Assembly (NCBI GenBank): GCA_041875495.1
Contig: CP112982.1
Location: 2,046,001-2,110,000 of the forward strand
Source: Halomonas sp. CH40
GTDB taxonomy: Bacteria; Pseudomonadota; Gammaproteobacteria; Pseudomonadales; Halomonadaceae
DNA length: 64,000 nt
Direction of reading: 5' to 3'
The notes beneath the pieces were generated by a model. It worked only from the letters and a program-made list of their open reading frames with translations, was not told where the DNA came from and did no database searches. A program made the translations under genes and the position numbers. Below are positions 10,008-18,285 of the stretch, piece by piece; the first letter of the stretch is position 1, and every line of letters starts with the position of its first letter.

Positions 10008-11669
10008 ATGTTTCAACTCACTCGCAGCGTGACCTGGCAGGCCCTTGAACGCCTGCACGACACTACCGCCAACGACCGCATTCGTGATTACTTCACCAAT
10101 GACCCGCAGCGCTTTGAAAAGATGAGCCTGCGGGTGGGCGGCCTCTTCCTGGATTACTCTAAGCATCACGTCTCGGATGAAGTGCTCAACAAGCTGCTGG
10201 AACTGGCCGACCATTCCGCCCTGGTGCAGCGCCGCGCGCAGATGTTTTCAGGCGATATTATCAATGTCACCGAGAACCGCCCGGTACTGCATACTGCACT
10301 ACGCAATTTAAGCGCTGACGCAGTGCATGTTGACGGCCAGGATGTCATGCCGGAAATCAACCGCACCCGGGAACAGATCAAGCAGTTTTCAGAAGCGGTC
10401 AGAAGCGGTGAATGGAAAGGCTATAACGGCCAGCGCATCAAGGACGTGGTCAATATTGGTATTGGCGGCTCGGATCTTGGGCCCAACATGGCGGTGCGCG
10501 CCCTGCTCAAATATCGCCACCCGGAGCTGCATTTCCACTTTGTTTCCAACGTCGATGGCACCCATATCCAGAAGGTGCTGTCGCGGCTCGATCCGGCCAC
10601 CACACTATTCATTGTCTCGACCAAGACGTTTTCCACCCAGGAGACCCTGCTCAACGCCAAGACGGCGCGGCGCTGGTTCCTGGAAAATGCCGGCGAAGAT
10701 GCCGACGTAGGCGCCCACTTTATTGCCGCTTCCACCAACCGCAAGGCAGCGATGGCGTTCGGCATACGTGAAGAGAACGTGTTCGAGTTCTGGGCCTGGG
10801 TGGGCGGGCGCTACTCCATGTGGTCGTCGATTGGCCTGCCGATTGCGCTTTCGGTGGGCTTTGAAGGCTTTATCGAGCTACTGGAAGGCGCCCATGAGAT
10901 GGATCGCCATTTTATCGAAGCGCCCTTCTCGCAGAATATGCCAGTGCTGATGGCGCTGATCGGGATCTGGTACATCAACTTTGTTGGCGCTGAAACCCAG
11001 GCCATCGTGCCCTATGATCAAGCCCTCAACCAGCTGCCCGCCTTTCTGCAGCAGCTGGATATGGAATCCAACGGCAAGTCGGTGGATATTTTCGGCCATC
11101 CGGTCAACTACAAGACCGGCCCGATTGTCTGGGGGCAGACCGGTTCCAACGGCCAGCACGCCTTCTTCCAGCTGCTGCACCAGGGCACCCGCTACGTGCC
11201 GATTGACTTTATTGCCTCGCTGAAACCCGAACCCGGCGTGGAAGACCATCATTTTGCGCTACTCACCAATATGCTCGCCCAGGCCAACGCCTTTATGGAA
11301 GGCAGCCAGGGAGACAGTAAAGAGCTGAGCCAGCACGACCCCTATAGCTGCCCCGGCAATCGGCCTTCCAGCACCCTGCTACTGGACGAGCTTACGCCAA
11401 AAAACCTGGGCGCCCTGATTGCCCTCTACGAACACAAGGTGTTTGTTCAGGGCGTGATCTGGAACATCAATTCCTTTGACCAATGGGGCGTGCAGCTGGG
11501 CAAACGGATTGCCGGTGAAATCAGCGAGCGGATTGACACCAATGCCGCCGACTTTGATGCCTCCACCCAGGGGCTACTGGAGCTGGTGCGCGGGCACTTC
11601 CCCAGCGGCAATAGCGAGCAGACAGGCGCATCAACAAAGCCAGCCAAGAAAACCAAAGCTCGCTCTTGA
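10008..11669 (+). CDS. pgi: Glucose-6-phosphate isomerase
   Basis: Interconverts glucose-6-phosphate and fructose-6-phosphate. With the fru operon product it links fructose uptake to the hexose-phosphate pool. The 553-residue length fits the family (about 550). Visible signatures are VVNIGIGGSDLGP near residue 146, the sugar-phosphate loop VSTKTFSTQET, GGRYSMWSSIGLPIAL and the C-terminal QWGVQLGKRIAGEI. The last 20 or so residues are Lys/Ser/Thr-rich and add nothing recognisable. It stands alone after the fruA hairpin. Confidence 0.97.
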   Translation: MFQLTRSVTWQALERLHDTTANDRIRDYFTNDPQRFEKMSLRVGGLFLDYSKHHVSDEVLNKLLELADHSALVQRRAQMFSGDIINVTENRPVLHTALRNLSADAVHVDGQDVMPEINRTREQIKQFSEAVRSGEWKGYNGQRIKDVVNIGIGGSDLGPNMAVRALLKYRHPELHFHFVSNVDGTHIQKVLSRLDPATTLFIVSTKTFSTQETLLNAKTARRWFLENAGEDADVGAHFIAASTNRKAAMAFGIREENVFEFWAWVGGRYSMWSSIGLPIALSVGFEGFIELLEGAHEMDRHFIEAPFSQNMPVLMALIGIWYINFVGAETQAIVPYDQALNQLPAFLQQLDMESNGKSVDIFGHPVNYKTGPIVWGQTGSNGQHAFFQLLHQGTRYVPIDFIASLKPEPGVEDHHFALLTNMLAQANAFMEGSQGDSKELSQHDPYSCPGNRPSSTLLLDELTPKNLGALIALYEHKVFVQGVIWNINSFDQWGVQLGKRIAGEISERIDTNAADFDASTQGLLELVRGHFPSGNSEQTGASTKPAKKTKARS

Positions 11670-11806
11670 GTTCCCTCTCCTGAATCAGTCACCTCCGTCT
11701 GCCCCGCAAGTGTACTAAAGGGCAGGCTGAGCACTTGACGCCTCAACGGCGCTGAAAGCGTGATAAAATCAGCCGCTTTATTTGGCCGCTTGCAGGTGCC
11801 CGATCC

Positions 11807-12550
11807 GTGCTTTCCAATATTCGCATTATCCTGGTACAGACCTTTCACCCCGGCAATATCGGCGCAACGGCGCGCGCCATGAAAACCATGGGGCTGACCC
11901 GACTGGTGCTGGTTAACCCAAGGGCCTTCCCCGACGCCGAAGCCACTCGGCTGGCCGCAGGGGCAAGCGATGTGCTCGACAATGCCCAGGTGGTCAGTTC
12001 CCTCGAAGAAGCGGTCAGCGGCTGCGTGCAGGTTGTTGGCGCCAGCGCCCGCTTACGCAGCATGCCACTCCCTCACTTTGATGAGCCAGACGATATGGCC
12101 CAAAGCGTGATGGATAACGCCCAGCACCAACCAGTGGCCCTGGTATTTGGCCGTGAGCGTTCGGGGCTGACCAACGCGGAAATCCGCTGCTGCACCCATC
12201 AGGTCAGTATTCCGGCTAACCCTGACTACGGCATTCTCAATCTGTCCCAAGCGGTGCAGATTCTGGCCTATGAGCTTCACCGCCATTGGCGCCGCCGCGC
12301 AGACAGCGGTTTTGTCTATCAGACACCCAGCGAAGCCATACCGCCTACCCGCGAGCAGTTCGGGCATTTTCAGGATCACCTCAGCCAGGTAATGCAGCGT
12401 AGCGGCTTTCTTACCCAGCCCCACGCCCGCACCGAAGAGCAGCTCCAGGCACTGTTTGCCAGAGCCGAACCCAGCCGCAAGGAGCTTTCCCTGCTGCGCG
12501 GCTGGTTAAGCGCCCTGGATGCTCACCTTCCCCAGCAGTCGGATAGCTAA
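11807..12550 (+). CDS. trmJ: tRNA (cytidine/uridine-2'-O)-methyltransferase TrmJ
   Basis: SPOUT-family enzyme that 2'-O-methylates position 32 in the anticodon loop of some tRNAs. The 247-residue protein begins LSNIRIILVQTFHPGNIGATARAMKTMGL, the family N terminus, and shows the SPOUT knot motifs VALVFGRERSGLTNAE and ILNLSQAVQILAYEL. The start is GTG at 11807; no nearby ATG fits and the family start supports it. A hairpin with A and T flanks separates it from the convergent transporter. It is not next to suhB or iscR, where it often sits in gammaproteobacteria. Confidence 0.9.
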   Translation: MLSNIRIILVQTFHPGNIGATARAMKTMGLTRLVLVNPRAFPDAEATRLAAGASDVLDNAQVVSSLEEAVSGCVQVVGASARLRSMPLPHFDEPDDMAQSVMDNAQHQPVALVFGRERSGLTNAEIRCCTHQVSIPANPDYGILNLSQAVQILAYELHRHWRRRADSGFVYQTPSEAIPPTREQFGHFQDHLSQVMQRSGFLTQPHARTEEQLQALFARAEPSRKELSLLRGWLSALDAHLPQQSDS

Positions 12551-12581
12551 TCCACGCTAGCTGAGCCGTAATAACTGGTAC

Positions 12582-12615
12582 AAAAAAGGCAGCCTCGAAT
12601 CGCAGGCTGCCTTTT
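12582..12615. terminator. Bidirectional Rho-independent terminator
   Basis: AAAAAAGGCAGCCT, an 8-base loop, then AGGCTGCCTTTT. The G/C stem is flanked by A on one side and T on the other, so it can end both trmJ (plus) and the antiporter gene (minus). Confidence 0.85.
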
Positions 12616-12644
12616 CAGTTCTTGCCAAGTCTGTTTTCTGGCGG

Positions 12645-14003
12645 CTAGAGCATCATGGCCGCCAGCCAGCCAAAGCCTATCAACGGCAGGTTGTAGTGTA
12701 GAAAGGTCGGAACCACGCTATCCCAGATGTGGTCATGTTGGCGGTCGACGTTCAGCCCCGAGGTGGGCCCCAGAGTAGAATCCGATGCCGGTGAGCCAGC
12801 ATCGCCAAGCGCTGCAGCAGTGCCAACCAGCACCACGGTAGCCATCGGCGAAAAGCCAAACTGCAGGGCCAGCGGCACAAAAATCGCTGCAATAATCGGT
12901 ATGGTGGAAAACGACGACCCTATACCTAAAGTGATAAACAGCCCGACCAGCAGCATGATCAGCGCCGCCAAACCGCGATTATCGCCAAATACCGCAAAAG
13001 CACTTTCCACCAGAGCATCGATGTCGCCGGTGGTTTTCATAACCTCGGCAAAGCCCGCCGCTGAAATCATGATAAAACCGATCAGTGCCATCATGCGCAT
13101 GCCGCTGGTAAACAGGTCGTCGGCCTCGCGCCATTTGAAGATGCCGCCCAGCGAGAGCAAGGCCACACCGACCAGACCACCCAGAATCATCGAGCCGCTA
13201 TACAACTGCAGCCCCAGCGCTGCCACGATGGCCACGCCTGACATAATCAGACCCAGCCTATGCGGCTTGGGCGTGCCGGTATGGCTGTCGCCCCCCTGCT
13301 GTGACTGCTGGCTGGCTACCTCCAATGCCTGATAATGACGCGGTTTGCGATAGCTCCAGAACAACGCCACCAAAAGCCCTATGGCCATACCGCCCACGGG
13401 AATGGCCATGGCCAGCGGCACCATGGAGCGGGTCACTTCCAGCCCCAAAGGCGCCCCGGCGCTGTTCAGGTTAGCCAGCAGGATGTCATTCAGGAAGATG
13501 GCTCCAAAGCCCACCGGCAGCAGCATATAGGGTGCCGTCAGCCCGAAAGTGAGCGCGCAGGCAACGGCACGGCGGTCAAGATTGAGCTGATTCATGACCT
13601 TGAGCAAAGGCGGAATCAGGATCGGGATAAAGGCAATATGCACCGGAATCAGGTTCTGGGAAAACACTGCCACCAGCAGCACCGCGCTGAGTAGCAGGGT
13701 TTTCACCCTGGCCTGCTGGGCGGCATTGGCTTCCTGACCTAATAGGCTAATCAGACGCAGCGCCAGCATATCCGGCAGGCCGGAACGTGAAATAGCCACC
13801 GCAAAAGCCCCCAGGGTGGCATAAGCCAAGGCGACCTGCGCACCACCGCCGACTCCGGTATTGAAGGCATCCAGCGTCTGTTCAAGCGACAAGCCCCCCA
13901 CCAGACCGCCCACCAGCGCCCCGGCCACCAGGGCAAACACCACAGACACTCGGGCGAGCGAAAGTACCACCATCACCAGTACAGCAAGAATAACCGCGTT
14001 CAT
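12645..14003 (-). CDS. NhaC-like Na+/H+ antiporter family membrane transporter
   Basis: A 452-residue inner-membrane protein with about 11 hydrophobic segments. It resembles the Na+/H+ antiporter families Pfam Na_H_antiporter and Na_H_antiport_2 (YuiF-like): conserved small-residue stretches such as [20 protein letters not shown] in the N-terminal third, and a C-terminal [20 protein letters not shown] motif. The charged cytoplasmic loop near residues 225-250 splits the two halves. The substrate is uncertain; YuiF relatives have also been proposed as amino-acid transporters, so Na+/H+ exchange is likely but not shown. It stands alone, with its own terminator. Confidence 0.75.
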   Translation of the reverse strand: MNAVILAVLVMVVLSLARVSVVFALVAGALVGGLVGGLSLEQTLDAFNTGVGGGAQVALAYATLGAFAVAISRSGLPDMLALRLISLLGQEANAAQQARVKTLLLSAVLLVAVFSQNLIPVHIAFIPILIPPLLKVMNQLNLDRRAVACALTFGLTAPYMLLPVGFGAIFLNDILLANLNSAGAPLGLEVTRSMVPLAMAIPVGGMAIGLLVALFWSYRKPRHYQALEVASQQSQQGGDSHTGTPKPHRLGLIMSGVAIVAALGLQLYSGSMILGGLVGVALLSLGGIFKWREADDLFTSGMRMMALIGFIMISAAGFAEVMKTTGDIDALVESAFAVFGDNRGLAALIMLLVGLFITLGIGSSFSTIPIIAAIFVPLALQFGFSPMATVVLVGTAAALGDAGSPASDSTLGPTSGLNVDRQHDHIWDSVVPTFLHYNLPLIGFGWLAAMML

Positions 14004-14124
14004 CCAGACTCCAGCAGTGTTAATGAATTATCAAGTTCACAAAAGCCGGAGATTCTATCAGATCAGAACGCCTTCGGTAGTCGAATTTGCTATTCTTCCA
14101 GTTTAAACATAGCGCAGTTCAAGT

Positions 14125-15354
14125 TCAGTTCAGCTCAAGCAGGTTCAGGCAGTCAATAGCAATCACCCTTTCTTCATCAGTGGGAATGACCCAGATGCCC
14201 ACATGGCTATCAGCGGATGATATACAAGGGGCGCTTTGCTGATTGGCGCTGTCATCCAGCTGCATGCCCAACCATTCACACTGGGCGACGATCTTGGCCC
14301 GCACCTGTGCGGCGTGCTCGCCCACCCCGGCGGTAAACACCAGCTGCTCCACGCCGCCCAGGGCACCGGCCAAACTGGCAATTTCCCGCGCCGCTCGGTA
14401 GCAATAGAGCTCTATGGCTTCGCTCGCCTCAGGGGCATCGCTTTCCAGCAGTTCACGCATATCGCTGCTGATGCCGGACACCCCCAGAAGGCCTGAGCGC
14501 TTGTATAGCAGGGTGGAAACCTCCTCCAGACTCATACCTTCATGGCTGGCCAGATGCAGCACCAACCCAGGGTCAAGAGAGCCCGAGCGCGTTCCCATCG
14601 GCAAGCCATCCAGGGCGGTGAATCCCATGGTCGAGGCAACACTGACACCCTCGCGGATGGCACACATGCTGGCGCCGTTGCCCAGGTGGGCCACAATCAC
14701 CTTGGAGCGTGGCGCATCAGCGGGCAGCACCTTGGGCAGGGTGCGCTGGATATAATCGTAGGACAGCCCGTGGAAGCCGTAGCGCAAAAGCCCTTTGGCG
14801 GTCAGCTCACGCGGCAGGGCAAACTGCCGCGCCTGCCAGGGCTGCTGGGCATGGAAGGCGGTATCAAAGCAGGCGACCTGGGGCAGTTCTGGGCGTTGCT
14901 CCATCAATACCTTGATCGGCGCCAGGCCATGGGGCTGATGCAGCGGTGCCAGACTGGTCAACGCCTCCAGACGTTCAACATCTTCAGCGCTGAGCTTTAC
15001 TGCCTCATGGTAGGTCTGGCCGCCATGTACCACGCGATGGCCAACCGCCGCCAGAGTGGCTTTATCATCACGCTGATCAAGCCAGGTCATCAACATGGTG
15101 ATGGCCTGCTCGTGGGTCTCGGCGGGCGTCAGACCAAGGGCCTTAAGCGCCTCTGAGGAGTAGGGTTCTGCACCCTGCTCCACACTCCAATGCGCCAGGG
15201 ACACCTTGCTTTGCGATGTCGCCAGGCCGGAAAAGTGGCCGCTATAGGTCAGCGTCAAAGCCCCTTCGTCGTTAGCCGCTTCCTGCTGACTAACCCGGTA
15301 GAGTGCAAACTTGACGCTGGAAGAACCGCTATTGAGTACCAGAATATCGTCCAT
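14125..15354 (-). CDS. ackA: Acetate kinase (acyl-phosphate to acid plus ATP)
   Basis: Reversible acetyl-phosphate/acetate kinase of the ASKHA fold, 409 residues. Motifs: N-terminal VLNSGSSSVKFALY, HRVVHGG with catalytic neighbours near residue 108, FDTAFH, GFHGLSYDYI, HLGNGASMCAI and FTAGVGEHAAQVR. It is the last gene of a three-gene operon and starts two bases after the phosphotransacylase stop, so translation is probably coupled. Given its partners it may also act on short acyl phosphates such as propionyl or butyryl phosphate; sequence alone does not decide this. Confidence 0.93.
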   Translation of the reverse strand: MDDILVLNSGSSSVKFALYRVSQQEAANDEGALTLTYSGHFSGLATSQSKVSLAHWSVEQGAEPYSSEALKALGLTPAETHEQAITMLMTWLDQRDDKATLAAVGHRVVHGGQTYHEAVKLSAEDVERLEALTSLAPLHQPHGLAPIKVLMEQRPELPQVACFDTAFHAQQPWQARQFALPRELTAKGLLRYGFHGLSYDYIQRTLPKVLPADAPRSKVIVAHLGNGASMCAIREGVSVASTMGFTALDGLPMGTRSGSLDPGLVLHLASHEGMSLEEVSTLLYKRSGLLGVSGISSDMRELLESDAPEASEAIELYCYRAAREIASLAGALGGVEQLVFTAGVGEHAAQVRAKIVAQCEWLGMQLDDSANQQSAPCISSADSHVGIWVIPTDEERVIAIDCLNLLELN

Positions 15355-15356
15355 GT

Positions 15357-16793
15357 TCAGGCTCCGTGTGAATCATCAGGCAGGCTGGCTTTTATCTGAT
15401 GATCCGCCAGCAGCAAGGCCAGCGCACTTGAAGCCATGCGCGTCAGGGCGTCGTCAGCACGGCTGGTCAGCATGATTGGCACCCGTGCGCCGACCACCAG
15501 GCCCGCGCCGGTGGCATCGGCCAGATGAGTGAGCTGCTTCATCAGCATATTGGCGGCTTCGAGATCCGGCGCGACCAGAATATCCGCATGGCCAGCGACC
15601 TTGGAGACAATGCCCTTGGTCTTGGCAGCCGCCTCGGAAACCGCATTGTCAAAGGCCAGAGGGCCATCCAGATTGCCGCCGGTAATCTGACCACGTTCAG
15701 CCATTTTGCACAGCGCGGCAGCGTCCAGAGTGGAGAAGATTTTCGGGTTGATGGTTTCAACCGCCGACAGCAGCGCCACATTGGGGTTGGTATTACCCAG
15801 CGCATGAGCCAGCTCAATGGCATTCTGAACAATATCGCGCTTTGCCGCCAACTTGGGATAGATATTGATCGCCGCATCGGTAATCAACAGCGGGCGCGGA
15901 TAGGTCGGCACATCGAAGGCCATCACATGGCTCAGGCAGCGCTCGGTGCGCAGGCCGGTGTCACGCTTGAGCACCTCATGCAGCAGCTCATCGGTATGCA
16001 GCGTGCCTTTCATCAGCGCGCCGACCTTACCTTCACGGGCCAGGGCGACGGATTTCTCGGCGGCGGCATGGCTATGGGGCACATCCACCAGCTCAAAATC
16101 ACTGATATCCACCTCGGCCTGATCTGCCGCTGCCTGGATCTTGGCTCTTGGCCCTACCAGAACAGGAATAATCAAGCCCTGGGCAGCCGACTCCACGGCC
16201 CCACGAATAGCGCTTTCATCCACCGGGTGAACCACGGCCGTCGCCATCGCCGCCGGGTGGTCAGCGGCGGTCAGGATTTCATGCAGCCGCCCGCGCTCGG
16301 TCAGGCGCACCTTGGGCAGCAAGGTACGCGGGCGGCTGATTTTCTTGGTCGGCGCCAGCACCCGGGCATCGCCTTCAATCACTGTATCGCCGCGCTGGTT
16401 TTCACACCGGCAGGCAAAGGTGATCTGGTGGCGCTGGTCGTCCTTTTCCATGGCACGTACCGATACCCGGAGGACGTCACCCAGACGTACCGGCGCCTTG
16501 AAGCGCAGCGTCTGGCCGAGATACACCGTTCCCGGCCCAGGCAGTTGGGTGCCCAGCACGGTTGAAATCAGCGCGCCGCCCCACATGCCATGGGCAATCA
16601 CTTCCTGAAAGCGGCTGCTCTTGGCAAAATCTTCATCCACGTGAGCGGGGTTAACGTCGCCGGACATCACCGCAAACAGCTTGATGTCCTCGACGGTCAG
16701 GCGCTTTTCGAGAAACGCTTCCTCACCCACTTCAATCTCGTCATAGGTGCGGTTTTCAATCACATTATTTTCAGTTAACTCGTATGCAGGCAT
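15357..16793 (-). CDS. MaoC-type hydratase fused to phosphate acetyl/butyryltransferase
   Basis: Bifunctional 478-residue protein. Residues about 15-150 form a MaoC hot-dog domain with the hydratase motif AVMSGDVNPAHVDEDFA and AHGMWGGALIST, as in (R)-specific enoyl-CoA hydratases. Residues about 165-475 form a phosphate acetyl/butyryltransferase domain: GALMKGTLHTDELLHEVL, LITDAAINIYPKL, and ILVAPDLEAANMLMKQL. The product acyl-phosphate would feed the adjoining kinase. GGAGG lies just before the ATG. It sits between the fabI-like gene (58-base gap) and ackA (2-base gap). Acyl-chain preference cannot be read from sequence. Confidence 0.9.
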   Translation of the reverse strand: MPAYELTENNVIENRTYDEIEVGEEAFLEKRLTVEDIKLFAVMSGDVNPAHVDEDFAKSSRFQEVIAHGMWGGALISTVLGTQLPGPGTVYLGQTLRFKAPVRLGDVLRVSVRAMEKDDQRHQITFACRCENQRGDTVIEGDARVLAPTKKISRPRTLLPKVRLTERGRLHEILTAADHPAAMATAVVHPVDESAIRGAVESAAQGLIIPVLVGPRAKIQAAADQAEVDISDFELVDVPHSHAAAEKSVALAREGKVGALMKGTLHTDELLHEVLKRDTGLRTERCLSHVMAFDVPTYPRPLLITDAAINIYPKLAAKRDIVQNAIELAHALGNTNPNVALLSAVETINPKIFSTLDAAALCKMAERGQITGGNLDGPLAFDNAVSEAAAKTKGIVSKVAGHADILVAPDLEAANMLMKQLTHLADATGAGLVVGARVPIMLTSRADDALTRMASSALALLLADHQIKASLPDDSHGA

Positions 16794-16851
16794 GCCGTGC
16801 CTCCTTCAAATAGTCGCGCGTAAGCCAACAGACTCTGAACTGCTCAGTCAT

Positions 16852-17631
16852 CTAGAAGCGCAGGTGATGACCAGCGTCCACATAGTGGGTCAAGCCGGTC
16901 AGCGCAGCGCCTGCATCTGATGCCAGGTAGACAACGGCATGACCAACATCCTGCACGCTGGCCAGGCGACGCAGCGGCGAACGTGTTTCGCCGTCGTGGG
17001 CCAGTTCCTCAAAATGCTTGAGGCCCGATGCTGCCCGGGTGCGAATGGCCCCGGGAGATACGCCGTGAACGCGAATCCCTTGAGGGCCAAGTTCGGTGGC
17101 GATATAACCGGTAGCGGCTTCCAAAGCGGCCTTGACCGGCCCCATCAGGTTGTAGTTATCAACCACCTTTTCAGCGCCGTAATAGGTCATGTTGAACAGG
17201 GTGCCGCCGCCCTCTTGCATAAGGGGTTCGGCGCGCTTGGCCATGCGAATGAAGGAATGACAGGAAATATCCATGGCCTGGGCAAAGCCATCACGGGAGC
17301 AGTCAACCACTCGCCCATGCAGGTCTTCCAGCGGGGCGAAGGCAATCGAGTGAACCACAAAATCGACCCGACCCCAGCGCTCATGGGCACGGGCAAACAG
17401 GGCATCGAGCTGGTCATCCTGCTGCACGTCGCACAGCATCAGCTCGGGATTGCCCATTTCTTCGAGCAGGGGTGTGACAAATTTCTCGGCTTTCGGAGTG
17501 GCATAGGTCACCAGGCATTCAGCACCGGCTTCATGTAACGCCTGGGCGCAACCAAAGGCAATGCTGTCATGATTGGCAAGACCCGCTACAATGCCGACTT
17601 TGCCAGCCAATGAAAATGGGTTATGAGACAT
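16852..17631 (-). CDS. Enoyl-[ACP/CoA] reductase, FabI-like SDR
   Basis: A 259-residue short-chain dehydrogenase of the FabI branch. It has the divergent FabI cofactor loop GIVAGLANHDSIAFGCAQAL instead of the usual SDR glycine motif, VHSIAFAP, and the active-site pattern Y-x6-Y-x6-K in YYGAEKVVDNYNLMGPVKAALE, with the two tyrosines and the lysine in place. C-terminal ITRAA-like IRTRAASGL also fits. It leads the operon with the MaoC-PTA fusion and ackA, so it is probably a second, specialised FabI instead of the housekeeping copy. AAGGAGT precedes the ATG. Confidence 0.85.
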   Translation of the reverse strand: MSHNPFSLAGKVGIVAGLANHDSIAFGCAQALHEAGAECLVTYATPKAEKFVTPLLEEMGNPELMLCDVQQDDQLDALFARAHERWGRVDFVVHSIAFAPLEDLHGRVVDCSRDGFAQAMDISCHSFIRMAKRAEPLMQEGGGTLFNMTYYGAEKVVDNYNLMGPVKAALEAATGYIATELGPQGIRVHGVSPGAIRTRAASGLKHFEELAHDGETRSPLRRLASVQDVGHAVVYLASDAGAALTGLTHYVDAGHHLRF

Positions 17632-17718
17632 GCGGACTCCTTAGTAGGAAGGAATTAGTAGCAACGAATTAGCAGCGACGAAAAAATCAATACTGCAATA
17701 GTTGAGCCAGAAAATATA

Positions 17719-17729
17719 TTGCACTGCAA
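17719..17729. promoter_or_regulatory. PhaR/PhbF-like operator before fabI-pta-ackA
   Basis: TTGCACTGCAA is a perfect 11-base palindrome about 90 bases before the fabI-like start. In context it reads TAT-TGC-N3-GCAA, one base from the TGnTGCn3GCAA type of site bound by the polyhydroxybutyrate regulators PhaR/PhbF. A further TTGCAG half-site lies near 17693-17698 on the minus strand. No phaR gene is in the window. Confidence 0.45.
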
Positions 17730-17790
17730 CAAAGTTAGCAGTTTTTTACCTTTCATGCATGTTTAATGCTTTGTTAAACAGTGATTATTG

Positions 17791-18249
17791 ATGTTGACAC
17801 TGCCTATACCTTATTCGGAACACGTTACCGTTGTATTAGCAACCACGCTGGCGGTCATCATTGCTGTCTTGATTCACTATGAGTCCTTGATGATTATCTC
17901 AAGGTTTATCGACCGATCTGTGTGCCCTCACCGCCAGAGGATTCTCGGTATGGCCTTTGGCGTTTTGATTATTCATATACTGGAAATCTGGCTCTTCGCT
18001 GCCACTGGCTGGCTGCTCAGTGAATACGCGGGCATAGGATCATTAGAGGGATATGACAGCTTTAATTTTCTTGATTACGTGTTTTTTTCAGCGGTGACCT
18101 ATACCACCGTTGGTTATGGTGATATTTACGCCCTCGGCGCCGTGCGGTTTTTATACGGCACCCTGGCACTCACCGGCTTTGTGCTGATTACCTGGTCAGC
18201 CTCGTTCACGTTTCTTGAGATGCAAAAGCACTGGATGAAAGATAGGTAA
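17791..18249 (+). CDS. Two-helix potassium channel
   Basis: Small inner-membrane ion channel of 152 residues with a complete K+ selectivity filter TTVGYGD (residues 105-111) between hydrophobic segments. Two further hydrophobic stretches near residues 15-35 and 50-75 precede the pore, so it has about four membrane segments and no cytoplasmic regulatory domain of its own. A TTG directly before the ATG is a less likely start. The next gene, 36 bases downstream, is a CPA2 antiporter with an RCK domain; together they look like a K+ balance module. Confidence 0.85.
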   Translation: MLTLPIPYSEHVTVVLATTLAVIIAVLIHYESLMIISRFIDRSVCPHRQRILGMAFGVLIIHILEIWLFAATGWLLSEYAGIGSLEGYDSFNFLDYVFFSAVTYTTVGYGDIYALGAVRFLYGTLALTGFVLITWSASFTFLEMQKHWMKDR

Positions 18250-18285
18250 ACTTGGCCGCTGTGTACATCACAAAAAGGACGCCTC

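Noticed and set aside
11699..11725. CTGCCC/GGGCAG pairing after pgi as terminator
   Set aside because: Short stem with a 15-base loop and no T run; not distinguishable from chance.
14542..15156. A 204-codon open frame antisense to ackA
   Set aside because: Same reasoning: no family features, and ackA motifs are complete on the other strand.
15525..16565. A 346-codon open frame antisense to the MaoC-PTA gene
   Set aside because: It lies fully inside a strongly supported gene, has no recognisable motif and is His/Gln/Arg-rich as expected from an antisense frame in GC-rich coding DNA.
14125..17631. Prophage, genomic island or CRISPR signals in the window
   Set aside because: No integrase, tRNA-linked attachment site, phage gene or spaced repeat array was found; the only arrays are the short units at 32985-33046 and 58921-58965.
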